DNA of 64,000 nucleotides from Leptolyngbya sp. SIO1E4. Its GTDB lineage: Bacteria; Cyanobacteriota; Cyanobacteriia; Phormidesmidales; Phormidesmidaceae. The notes under the pieces are model-generated. The model was not told the origin of the DNA, ran no database searches, and worked only from the letters and a program-made list of their open reading frames with translations. The stretch is taken from NCBI GenBank assembly GCA_010672825.2, contig JAAHFU020000002.1, positions 1,624,001 through 1,688,000 of the forward strand, read 5' to 3'. This document shows positions 25,810-33,111 of this stretch, piece after piece (the first letter of the stretch is position 1; each line of letters opens with the position of its first letter). The translations under genes were made by a program, and so were the position numbers.

Positions 25810-26652
25810 ATGATGAAGAATGCAATTTTAGGTTTGTCGCTGATATCTGTTCTGTTAGGAAGCTGTTCTGTGGGGGTGCCCACGGCCCAGCCAGAAAGCG
25901 CGACGCTAGCAGCGGATGCTGAGCTAGATATGGATACTGCCTATGAAACTTATAGAGAAGTCTTAGAGACCTATGTGGATGAGACCGGGATGATCGATTA
26001 TGCGGCGCTGCAGCAGGATCGGCAGGCGTTAGATGAGGTGAACGCCGCGATCGCGATCGTCAGCGACGAAACCTACAATAGCTGGACTGAAGCCGAACAA
26101 ATTGCCTATTGGGTTAATGCTTACAATTCCATCACGTTGGCTTCCATCATTAATCAAGAACCGATAAAAGCCAGTATTAAAGATATTCCAGGGGTCTGGC
26201 GCATCACGAAGCACCCGGTACAAAGTGATAACAAAACGCTAGATAACATTGAGCACCAGGAATTGCGGGCTAATTTTAATGAGCCCCGCATCCATGCAGC
26301 GCTGGTCTGTGCTGCAATTAGCTGCCCGCCTTTGCGTACAGAGCCTTTCACCGGAGAATCTTTGGATGCACAGCTAGATGACCAGGTCGAAAAGTTTTTG
26401 GCGAAGCCTGACGGATTGAGAATTGATCAGGCGGAAGGCAAAGTGTATCTATCCACTATCTTTGAGTGGTTTGGGGAGGATTGGATTCCGACCTACGGCA
26501 CGGATGAAGGGTTTACAGGCAGCGCTTCAGAGCGCGCCGTTCTGAATTTTATTAGCAACTATGTCAGCGAGGAAGAGAAGGCGTACTTAATGGCGGGTGA
26601 CTATCAGGTGAGCTACATAAACTATGACTGGTCACTGAATAGTCAGCGTTGA
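25810..26652 (+). CDS. DUF547 lipoprotein
   Basis: A signal peptide with lipobox LLGSCS (Cys near 16) indicates a membrane-anchored lipoprotein. The DUF547 domain (about 75-215) shows EQIAYWVNAYNSITL, the HAALVCAAISCPPLR signature with conserved His and Cys, and the C-terminal FEWFGEDW block. The His/Cys arrangement resembles a papain-like or related thiol fold, but no activity is established. ATG 25810 has AGGAG at 25798-25802; an open frame extends 5' into the glycosyltransferase gene without a start signal. It is 52 bp from the glycosyltransferase and co-directional. The length of 280 residues is normal. Confidence 0.88.
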   Translation: MMKNAILGLSLISVLLGSCSVGVPTAQPESATLAADAELDMDTAYETYREVLETYVDETGMIDYAALQQDRQALDEVNAAIAIVSDETYNSWTEAEQIAYWVNAYNSITLASIINQEPIKASIKDIPGVWRITKHPVQSDNKTLDNIEHQELRANFNEPRIHAALVCAAISCPPLRTEPFTGESLDAQLDDQVEKFLAKPDGLRIDQAEGKVYLSTIFEWFGEDWIPTYGTDEGFTGSASERAVLNFISNYVSEEEKAYLMAGDYQVSYINYDWSLNSQR

Positions 26653-26759
26653 TGCTTACTGAGCGAGCATTAATCAATAAACTACTAGCATCAACCCTTT
26701 AAATTCTGCAATTCTGAGACTGCTGGCGAAATATTTTGCAAACTTGCGAACTTACTGGA

Positions 26760-26850
26760 AGCCCCCTCAATCCCCCAATTTTGGGGGACTTCCGGCCTTC
26801 GCTCCCCTAAATTTGGGGGCGGGGGGGCCTCAAATTTGGTTGTGGCTCAA
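26760..26850. repeat. G/C-tract palindromic repeat (CCCCCAATTTTGGGGG type)
   Basis: Contains CCCCCAATTTTGGGGG as a perfect palindrome, followed by related CCCCTAAATTTGGGGG and TCAAATTTGG segments separated by a GGCCTTCGCTCCC stretch. Such blocks are common dispersed repeats in cyanobacterial spacers. It sits in a 529-bp spacer with no supported gene. Confidence 0.75.
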
Positions 26851-26957
26851 TCAGTATTGCTAATTGTGTATTTCGCCATTGGTATCAAGTCTGCGGGAAA
26901 TTGGGCACCTGCTCACCCAAGGTTAGGGCTGGGGGGCTCGAACCCTTTGTGTTTATC

Positions 26958-27036
26958 GCGGTTTGCATGCAGATAAAGTACACCCTAGCCCCTGTCTTGA
27001 CCCAGATGTACTGGACTCAATTGAACAAGGCTATAG
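26958..27036 (+). repeat. dispersed repeat family A, copy 4
   Basis: A shortened family A copy (GCGGTTTGCATGCAG start, one CCCTAG unit, intact GTCTTGACCCAGATGTACTG block) ends GGCTATAG. It runs directly into a truncated family B copy. Confidence 0.85.
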
Positions 27037-27109
27037 GACAATCGGATTTCCTGGCATCCTTATGCAGCAAGGTTTTGATTTCTGCCTTCTGATTTCTGCC
27101 TTTTGCTAT
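27036..27109 (+). repeat. dispersed repeat family B, copy 3 (5'-truncated)
   Basis: Starts at the GGACAATCGGATTTCCTGG block without the GCACCTGAAGTGC end, then TATGCAGCAAGG, TTTGATTTCTGCC and a short heptamer array ending TTTTGCTAT. Joined to family A copy 4. Confidence 0.8.
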
Positions 27110-27181
27110 CAGGGGGCCATGCAAGCTTGATGCAAGTAGTCTAGTCATGCCCGGACGGCCATCTATTTCCTTCTCACACCT

Positions 27182-27823
27182 ATGACTTCATCTAAAAACC
27201 GTCTTATTCTATTCACTCGCTATCCAGAAGCTGGCAAGACCAAAACCCGTTTAATCCCTTATCTGGGGGCTGAAAAGGCAGCAGATTTACAGCGGCAAAT
27301 GACAGAACATATTGTCGGAACGACTCGCCCATTACAGGTAGAAGGCAACCTGTCGATGGAGGTTCATTTTTCCGGGGGGTCTCTGGGGCAGATGCGAAAC
27401 TGGTTAGGAACTGAATTGGCCTACCGACCCCAGCACAATGGGGATTTGGGTCGTCGTTTGCAGCGAGCCTTTGAACAGGGGTTTCGTACTCATTTAGAGC
27501 GCATTGTGGTCATTGGGGCCGATTGCCCTGAGATTACATCTCACCATTTAGAGCAGGCATTTCATCAGCTAAAAAGCCATGATGTAGTGCTAGGGCCTGC
27601 TCAAGATGGCGGCTATTATCTGGTGGGGTTGAGCAAAACCTGTGCTGAATTGTTCCATGGCATTGCCTGGGGAACAGAACAGGTCTTTCGGCAGACAGTG
27701 GCGATCGCACGTCGCCTCAACCTGTCTTTAGCAACCCTGGAAACTCTGCGTGATGTGGATCACCCAGAAGATATTTCTATTTGGTCCCTTTGTTTCTCTA
27801 AACTGCAATCGCGCCAATCTTGA
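27182..27823 (+). CDS. TIGR04282-family glycosyltransferase (DUF2064)
   Basis: The 213-residue nucleotide-diphospho-sugar-transferase fold protein begins NRLILFTRYPEAGKTKTRL, the family signature. It has the IGADCPEI and LGPAQDGGYYLVGL motifs that bind nucleotide and metal. Members are named for occurrence beside arsenosugar biosynthesis genes in cyanobacteria. Here the partner radical-SAM and arsenite methyltransferase genes are not in the window, so an arsenosugar role is not supported directly. Nearby genes are the DUF547 lipoprotein and an EamA exporter. Confidence 0.88.
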   Translation: MTSSKNRLILFTRYPEAGKTKTRLIPYLGAEKAADLQRQMTEHIVGTTRPLQVEGNLSMEVHFSGGSLGQMRNWLGTELAYRPQHNGDLGRRLQRAFEQGFRTHLERIVVIGADCPEITSHHLEQAFHQLKSHDVVLGPAQDGGYYLVGLSKTCAELFHGIAWGTEQVFRQTVAIARRLNLSLATLETLRDVDHPEDISIWSLCFSKLQSRQS

Positions 27824-27937
27824 GGCATTTAGACGCATTATCTGTGCTAAATCTGTGCTGAGCCTGCTACTGCTGTGCCGCATGTATGCCTTACAGGCTA
27901 TGATTCTGCCTTAATTCAGCCGTCTACAGGATGATTC

Positions 27938-28972
27938 ATGACAAGACAGCCAAGTTTCTTGCAGCCCTCTGGACGCCTCTATCTCTTGATTGCCATTGTG
28001 ATCTTTGGGGCAGCAAATGCCATAACCCGTCGGCTCACTGATCTGGGTGCAGAGCATTTAATTAATGGGCGCAATCCAATTTCTTTTTGCAATGTCCTCT
28101 TTGTCGGTAATTTGTGTGCCCTGGCCCTAATGTTGATCATTTACCAACATCAGTGGCGCTTGCCTGCACTGAAGCAAATTAATGGACGGCAATGGCTGAC
28201 CCTCACTGTCGTGGCCATTTTAAGCTCAGCCGTTGTCCCCACGCTGATTTTCACAGCGCTTTCGGTTACTGCCGTTAACAACGTCATTTTGATTGGGCAA
28301 ATTGATACGCCTCTGGTGTTAGCGCTGTCGGTTTGGCTCTTAGGAGATCGGGTGAATGCCTGGGTGATTGGCGGTGCTTTGATCTCGTTTATTGGGGTAG
28401 CGCTGACGGTTTTGATTCAGTCGCCAGGAGGCGACATGGCGTCGATGGGCATGGGCCTGGAAATTGGCCTAGGCGAGTTTCTGACGCTCCTGGCTGCGGT
28501 ATTTAAGGCGATTGCGAATCTGATCAGTAAGGTCAGCCTCAAACAGGTTCCGCTGGGTATTTTTAATGTGTTTAGAATGCTGGTCGGCACCGTTGTTTTC
28601 TTTGGGGCAACGGTTGTGCTGTACGGGGCCGAGCACTTTATGGATGTGACCTCTCGGTTTTTATGGCAATGGATGTTGCTGTACAGTGCCGTCATTGTGG
28701 TGGGTGGCCAGCTGGCCTGGTTTAGTGGCTTAAAACAGAGTACGGCTAGTGAAATCTCATTAGCCACGGCCTTTAATCCGCTAGCTGGGGTGTTGGCTGC
28801 TTACCTTATTTTGGGAGATGTACCCACGGTAGGCCAGTACATTGGCGGTGCCGTCATTTTAGGGGGTATTGCGCTCAATCAAATTGGCGTGCAGCGTCTG
28901 AATGCGACCGTGCCAGAACAGCGACCCACGCCCAAAGAAATGAATGAAAAAATTGCCTTTAAGGGGATTTGA
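27938..28972 (+). CDS. EamA/DMT-family permease
   Basis: Predicted exporter with ten hydrophobic helices in two EamA repeats (about 15-150 and 175-315). The second repeat shows GLKQSTASEISLATAFNPLAGV, a typical end of the family. It is 344 residues long, slightly above average because of a C-terminal polar extension. The substrate (metabolite or amino acid) cannot be deduced. It is downstream of the TIGR04282 gene by 114 bp on the same strand. Confidence 0.9.
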   Translation: MTRQPSFLQPSGRLYLLIAIVIFGAANAITRRLTDLGAEHLINGRNPISFCNVLFVGNLCALALMLIIYQHQWRLPALKQINGRQWLTLTVVAILSSAVVPTLIFTALSVTAVNNVILIGQIDTPLVLALSVWLLGDRVNAWVIGGALISFIGVALTVLIQSPGGDMASMGMGLEIGLGEFLTLLAAVFKAIANLISKVSLKQVPLGIFNVFRMLVGTVVFFGATVVLYGAEHFMDVTSRFLWQWMLLYSAVIVVGGQLAWFSGLKQSTASEISLATAFNPLAGVLAAYLILGDVPTVGQYIGGAVILGGIALNQIGVQRLNATVPEQRPTPKEMNEKIAFKGI

Positions 28973-29060
28973 ACTCAAAAAAGATGTATCAGATTGCATA
29001 TTATTCCCCGTTTTCTGTTACCTGAGCTACACATAGAAGAAAGTAGCCCCCTTAGCGCCT

Positions 29061-29501
29061 ATGGCTAGACCGCTAAAGCTCGACATTCAAGAAAGCCAAG
29101 CCGAACTCAAAGCCCTTTTAGGAAAACAGAAAACTGCTCAGGGCAAAGAACGAGTGCAGGCGCTGTATCTGCTCAAAGGCGAGCATGTTGACACCATTAC
29201 AGACCTGGCTGAGCGTTTAGGGCGACATCGTGTCACGGTGCAAAAATGGCTTGCCCTCTATCGCCAAGGGGGCATGGCTGCCTTGCTACACCATCGCCCT
29301 CCGAGCGGTCGGCAAAGCTCGATTCCAACGTGGGCGGTAGAGTCTTTGAAGGAACGTTTGACGGAGCCCCAGAGCTTTGGCAGTTATTACGCTGTGCAGC
29401 AATGGCTGCATGAGAGCTTAGGGGTCAGGGCTTCTTATGCTGCCGTTTATCGGTTAGTGCACGATAAACTCAGAGCCAAATTGAAGGGGGCCAAACGCTA
29501 A
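29061..29501 (+). mobile_element. IS630-type transposase remnant (HTH domain only)
   Basis: Encodes 146 residues: an N-terminal helix-turn-helix (DTITDLAERLGRHRVTVQKWL) and a winged-helix region (GSYYAVQQWLHESLGVRASYAAVYRLVH). These are the DNA-binding half of IS630/Tc1-mariner transposases. The catalytic DDE half is absent and I find no continuation in another frame after 29501. No terminal inverted repeats were recognised. It is either a truncated insertion sequence or a domesticated DNA-binding orfA; the first is more likely. Confidence 0.8.
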
Positions 29502-29567
29502 AAATCAAAGATATTGCCGGAATACTCCTAACGCCGAAATCAGCGATCGCTGCCCCTCCTCAAGCGG

Positions 29568-30137
29568 CTATTTCAAGGTGACCAGCATTGATTCAACCAG
29601 GGGGCCTGCGTTTGTGAGCGTCCAGCGCAGCGCTTCTTGAAGGATGTTTTCTGCCTGCAATCCCGCTTGTTTTTCAAAGGCATCCAGTAGCCGACAGTGG
29701 AAATCAAAGGACTCAGCCACCCGTGTTTCTTCGTGGTAAGTCAGGTAGATGTAGCGTTCGGAATGTTCACGCAGCAGCAGCACCTGCTTCAGGAGCCGCT
29801 GACGCTGGGTGAGCTGGTAGCAGTGGACTCGGAACTGCCATTCACGCCGCAAATAAAGAAACAGGTCAGCGTTTTGAGTCAGTTTCTCTAAAGCGTTGAG
29901 TTCCTGGCGTAGGGCAGGGAGGTGTTCTGATTCAACTTTCTTCGCGATCAGTCGTGCGGCAAGTCCCTCGATGCCCGATCGCAGCGCATAAATTTCTTCA
30001 AATTCCTCCATCGACAGCGCACTGACTCTGGCGCCATAGTTGCGCCAACGCCCTATAATCTCGTTGCAAATATCGAGAAAGGTATGTTTGACGACGTTGA
30101 TTTTGGGAGTATTGCCTCTAAAGTGAACACGTTCCAC
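29568..30137 (-). CDS. GntR-family FCD domain protein lacking the wHTH
   Basis: From GARVSALSMEEFEEIYALRSGIEG onward the protein aligns with the junction and helical FCD effector domain of GntR/FadR regulators. Intact members have a 60-70-residue winged helix before this point; here only about 35 unrelated residues precede it, so the DNA-binding part is missing. Of the metal/ligand positions, the late His in FDFHCRLLDAF is kept, while the early D-x-x-F-H reads EWQFR. Probably a 5'-truncated, non-functional regulator, less likely a ligand-binding partner protein. It is divergent from the DUF389 gene and 66 bp from the IS630 remnant. Confidence 0.65.
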   Translation of the reverse strand: MERVHFRGNTPKINVVKHTFLDICNEIIGRWRNYGARVSALSMEEFEEIYALRSGIEGLAARLIAKKVESEHLPALRQELNALEKLTQNADLFLYLRREWQFRVHCYQLTQRQRLLKQVLLLREHSERYIYLTYHEETRVAESFDFHCRLLDAFEKQAGLQAENILQEALRWTLTNAGPLVESMLVTLK

Positions 30138-30205
30138 TCGATCCAGACTGGGCTATTCAGGCAAAAGCAACGTTCTTTTCCCCACGGTGTTCTCAAAGTC
30201 ACGTT

Positions 30206-31213
30206 ATGCAAATTCCCCCCTTGTTTCAGCGGCTGAGTGACCAGATTCAGTCGTGGCTCATCAAAGTGCCCATTCTCAAGCTGCGGGCGTCTCTGCTTGA
30301 AGACTCCCAGCTGACCCTCAACTTTTTGGTCTTGCTCACAGGCTCTTGTCTGATTGCAACCTTTGGGTTGATTATCAACAGCGCCGCTGTCATTATTGGC
30401 GCAATGATTATTGCCCCCCTCATGCAGCCGCTGCGGGGCTTTGCTTTTGCGGCCATTGAAGGCGATCGAGAGCTGCTGAGAATCAGTGCCGCATCTATTA
30501 CCATTGGCACCTTGACTGGCATTATGGTGTCCTGCCTGGCAGGGGCACTGATGGGGATTCCCGAATTTGGCAGTGAAGTGCTGGCTCGTACCCAGCCGAC
30601 GCTGATTGACCTCTTGATTGCCCTGGTTGCCGGTGCGATTAGCAGCTATGCCAAAATTCGCCCTGAAATTGGTGATGCGCTACCCGGAACGGCGATCGCG
30701 GTGGCCCTGATGCCGCCCCTCTGTGCGGTTGGGCTCACGCTATCGCAAGGGCAGTGGGCCTACAGCAGCGGGGCTTTTTTGCTTTACTTTACGAACCTGT
30801 TGGGCATCAACCTCGCCTGCACGATTGTCTATGTCTTAGTTGGATATACTCGCCGGGACAACCAGTTTAGCCGCACCCTCAGCTGGAGTGTGAGTGCGGC
30901 TCTGATTGCGATACTGGTTATTCCTCTGGGTCTTAGCTCTCTAGAACTGATTCGTCAGAGCCGCCTGAACTATTCCATGCAAACCATTTTGAACAACAGC
31001 CCGCTGCTGGCTCGACAGGATGTTGAACTCTTAGAAACCCGCATTGTCTGGCAGACCTCAGAGATTGAACTGGTGGTGCGGGCCTCTGATCTGATCACCC
31101 CTGAGGAGGTGGCGATCGTAGAACGGGCGGTTGCTACTGAACTGGGGCAGTCCTTCAAAGTCTCTTTCAACGTGACCCAGTCGACTAAGGTCAGCGACCC
31201 TACCACGCCGTAG
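30206..31213 (+). CDS. DUF389 family membrane protein
   Basis: Integral membrane protein of the TIGR00341/DUF389 family, 335 residues. Six or so hydrophobic helices include the signature LIINSAAVIIGAMIIAPLM and the ALPGTAIAVALMPPLCAVG segment. A soluble C-terminal domain (about 255-330) follows. Function of the family is unknown. ATG at 30206 without strong RBS; the gene is divergent from the truncated GntR-type gene with 68 bp between starts. Confidence 0.9.
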   Translation: MQIPPLFQRLSDQIQSWLIKVPILKLRASLLEDSQLTLNFLVLLTGSCLIATFGLIINSAAVIIGAMIIAPLMQPLRGFAFAAIEGDRELLRISAASITIGTLTGIMVSCLAGALMGIPEFGSEVLARTQPTLIDLLIALVAGAISSYAKIRPEIGDALPGTAIAVALMPPLCAVGLTLSQGQWAYSSGAFLLYFTNLLGINLACTIVYVLVGYTRRDNQFSRTLSWSVSAALIAILVIPLGLSSLELIRQSRLNYSMQTILNNSPLLARQDVELLETRIVWQTSEIELVVRASDLITPEEVAIVERAVATELGQSFKVSFNVTQSTKVSDPTTP

Positions 31214-31292
31214 GGCAAAGCTATGCCGGTTACTTGAGCCTTCCTCACCCCTCCCGCTCCATCCTCCCGCGTGGCTCCCCTCATCTCTGGGT

Positions 31293-31394
31293 ATAGCAGC
31301 GCGCATTTGTATAAGAACAGCCCAGATCACTCAACTGTTCTCTAATCCAGCGTTTCATTTATCCTTCTGCCTTCATTCTTCTGCCTTTTGCTGT
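31293..31394. repeat. dispersed repeat family C, copy 2
   Basis: Matches the copy at 6708 in order: TATAGCAG, CGCATTTGT, CCAGATCACTCAAC, CTCTAATCCAGCGTTTC, then TTCTGCC heptamers and CTTTTGCTG. Confidence 0.6.
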
Positions 31395-31620
31395 ACCTGG
31401 CCAGGACGAGTCTGTTAAACGCGTAATCTCGCCACGGGTCGTATCAAAAATGGCGGCTCCTAACTGGAGCGGCCCTGTAGCCAGATCAAACTTTACGGAA
31501 GCTGCTGGCTGTTGCTCCTTGGCAACGAAGACTAGATCAATCTGATGCTGCTGACGCCATCGGGGGATATCGGTGACCAGACGATTAACGGCCGATATCC
31601 CCGAAGAACAGTACTCGCAT
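31395..31620 (-). pseudogene. decayed YmdB/TIGR00282-type metallophosphoesterase
   Basis: An ATG at 31620 with GGAGAAAGG upstream opens MRVLFFGDIGR, the start of the TIGR00282/YmdB phosphoesterase family, then meets TAA. One base out of frame the sequence continues RLVTDIPRWRQQHQIDLVFV, still family-like, and then jumps to ATGPLQLGAAIFD, which resembles the C-terminal end of the family. About two thirds of the normal length (near 260 residues) is therefore deleted and a frameshift is present. An 11-bp perfect inverted repeat (GGGGATATCGG / CCGATATCCCC at 31563 and 31592) lies at the frameshift. Confidence 0.65.
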
Positions 31621-31890
31621 CCCTTTCTCCTTAAGACTGCTTAGGTATCGTTACGGCATAGCTACAGTACCTTTTTGCCTATCCGAAAGGCGATAGCAGT
31701 CACGCAATCGGTTCCCAAATACGAGGGCTGGCCAGTCTACAGAGGGATCATGAGCGTTGTCTAAGTGACAAGGGTCACACTTAGCCTAAAGTTCACGCGA
31801 TCAGACGTTAAGCCCATTTTTTGTGAACTTGTCCCTGAAAGGGAGGCTCAATTGTCATATCTAAGGCAATCTAGAAATGTCACAAGACAC

Positions 31891-31938
31891 CTAACACGAC
31901 CGATAACTAATACGACCGACATCTAACACGACCGACAA
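31891..31938. repeat. three 16-bp iteron-like direct repeats
   Basis: CTAACACGACCGATAA, CTAATACGACCGACAT and CTAACACGACCGACAA are contiguous, sharing the core ACGACCGA every 16 bp. They lie in a spacer with no gene between the phosphoesterase pseudogene and the tetR stop. Confidence 0.9.
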
Positions 31939-31969
31939 CTCTCTATAAAGAGCCTTCTATGTTAATCCG

Positions 31970-31999
31970 CCCCCGGTGCCCAGTGCATCGGGGGTTATT
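31970..31999 (+). terminator. strong hairpin near the tetR 3' end
   Basis: CCCCCGGTGC pairs with GCATCGGGGG (one G-T wobble) around a 5-nt loop, followed on the plus strand by TTATTAAATT. It lies about 40 bp beyond the tetR stop. The direction is uncertain because the T-rich side is on the plus strand. Confidence 0.5.
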
Positions 32000-32036
32000 A
32001 AATTGAGAGCCGGGTATGCGCGATCGCGATCGGCCT

Positions 32037-32660
32037 TCAAGCCCGCATTCCTTCTGCCAGAAACTTCACCAACTGTGAAACGGCCTCCTGAATATCCTCG
32101 GGTTGTGTGCTTTGGATCAGCGCACCCGGCTTGCCAACCTCCATTTGCACGCGAACCAAGCTCGTAATCGCCAGGTCAAACTTCCATTGAAGTTGGGCTC
32201 TTGACTGGTTCGGCAGCGCCCGCTGCAGCGCCTCTAAAAAAGCTTGAGAACTGGCATCAAACTCTTTTGTCGCAATACTCTGAACCGGTTCCGGTTCAGT
32301 TCGGCATCGCCCCATGAACTGAGCCCGCACCCTGCGGGAGTTTTCATATCCCATCAGCAATTTCAGCGGCGACACCAAAAAAACGGTCAAAATCTCTTCG
32401 ACAGATGGAGATTCCTTTTCCTGTTGCAGACGCCTTAAACCAGCGAGTTCTTGTTCCACAACAGGCCGGGCAATCCGCTCAACAGTTGCTCGAAATAACT
32501 CTTCCTTTGAACCAAAGTGATAGTGAACCGCCGCCAAGTTAACGCCGGCTTTACTGACAACACTCCGCAGCGTGGTGCCCGCAAATCCTCGCTCTGCAAT
32601 CATGTGCTCAGCCACATTGAGAATTTGCTCTTTGGTATCTATCGAGGGATCGGCACCCAT
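32037..32660 (-). CDS. TetR-family repressor
   Basis: The protein has 207 residues. The N-terminal HTH (about 10-55) reads TKEQILNVAEHMIAERG, then TTLRSVVSKAGVNLAAVHYHFGSKEELF, a textbook TetR DNA-binding domain. The C-terminal ligand and dimer domain (about 75-205) resembles the CerR-type with RVRAQFMGRC. It is divergent from the membrane-fusion and RND pump genes, and three palindromes with an AAACG core lie in the shared spacer. Repression of the pump and of itself, relieved by a pump substrate, is the expected scheme for such pairs (inference). Confidence 0.93.
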   Translation of the reverse strand: MGADPSIDTKEQILNVAEHMIAERGFAGTTLRSVVSKAGVNLAAVHYHFGSKEELFRATVERIARPVVEQELAGLRRLQQEKESPSVEEILTVFLVSPLKLLMGYENSRRVRAQFMGRCRTEPEPVQSIATKEFDASSQAFLEALQRALPNQSRAQLQWKFDLAITSLVRVQMEVGKPGALIQSTQPEDIQEAVSQLVKFLAEGMRA

Positions 32661-32778
32661 GTTATTCAGGCATATGAACTACATCTATGCTAGGTGACCG
32701 TCTGCGGTTAAAGGGCATTTGCTGAGAGAAGTCGCGAATCACAACCCTCAGATTAGGCATTTACCTTGCCATTTATTC

Positions 32779-32790
32779 AAACGTACGTTT
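32779..32790. promoter_or_regulatory. candidate TetR operator 1
   Basis: The perfect 12-bp palindrome AAACGTACGTTT lies 119 bp upstream of the tetR start. Its centre is 22 bp, about two helical turns, from operator 2. Confidence 0.5.
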
Positions 32791-32798
32791 TAATTTTA

Positions 32799-32814
32799 TC
32801 AAACGACTGTTTGA
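32799..32814. promoter_or_regulatory. candidate TetR operator 2
   Basis: TCAAAC-GACT-GTTTGA is a perfect inverted repeat with 6-bp arms, sharing the CAAACG half with operators 1 and 3. Confidence 0.5.
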
Positions 32815-32954
32815 ATGTCTCGATGGGCGGTTGCTGTAGGGGGCGCATGCGTCCCTACACCTTCAGCGCTTTATGGCGTCCCTTTGCCTTTTATCCAATA
32901 GGGAATAGCGCTAAATCCTGTTTGACGCAGCAGGATGGATGCGCTTGTAGCAAA

Positions 32955-32964
32955 CAAACGTTTG
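32955..32964. promoter_or_regulatory. candidate TetR operator 3
   Basis: The perfect palindrome CAAACGTTTG lies 148 bp upstream of the membrane-fusion protein start, on the pump-gene side of the spacer and next to a MITE-like element. Confidence 0.4.
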
Positions 32965-32969
32965 ATTGA

Positions 32970-33084
32970 TACCAATTCTCCAAAGCAGCGCTACCTATCG
33001 CCACCCCATCGCCTGCGGCACCGCCCCTTGCCAAGGGGCGGTTGGGAGGGGGCTGATCTGTAGCTTTAGCAACGAGAACTGGTA
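32970..33084. repeat. MITE-like element with TA ends
   Basis: Imperfect 12-bp inverted ends (ATACCAATTCTC at left, GAGAACTGGTAT at right) flank about 115 bp that includes a CCCCTTGCCAAGGGG palindrome. Both outer edges carry TA. It is placed between the candidate operators and the pump genes, 28 bp before the membrane-fusion protein ATG. Confidence 0.6.
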
Positions 33085-33111
33085 TGAGCCTGTAGTCTAC
33101 TGTCCAGAAAT

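Noticed and set aside
20182-27823. Arsenosugar biosynthesis cluster
   Set aside because: A TIGR04282 transferase and DUF547 are present, but no radical-SAM ArsS or ArsM-type methyltransferase is seen. The methyltransferase at 20182 lacks the ArsM cysteines and is on the other strand in another operon.
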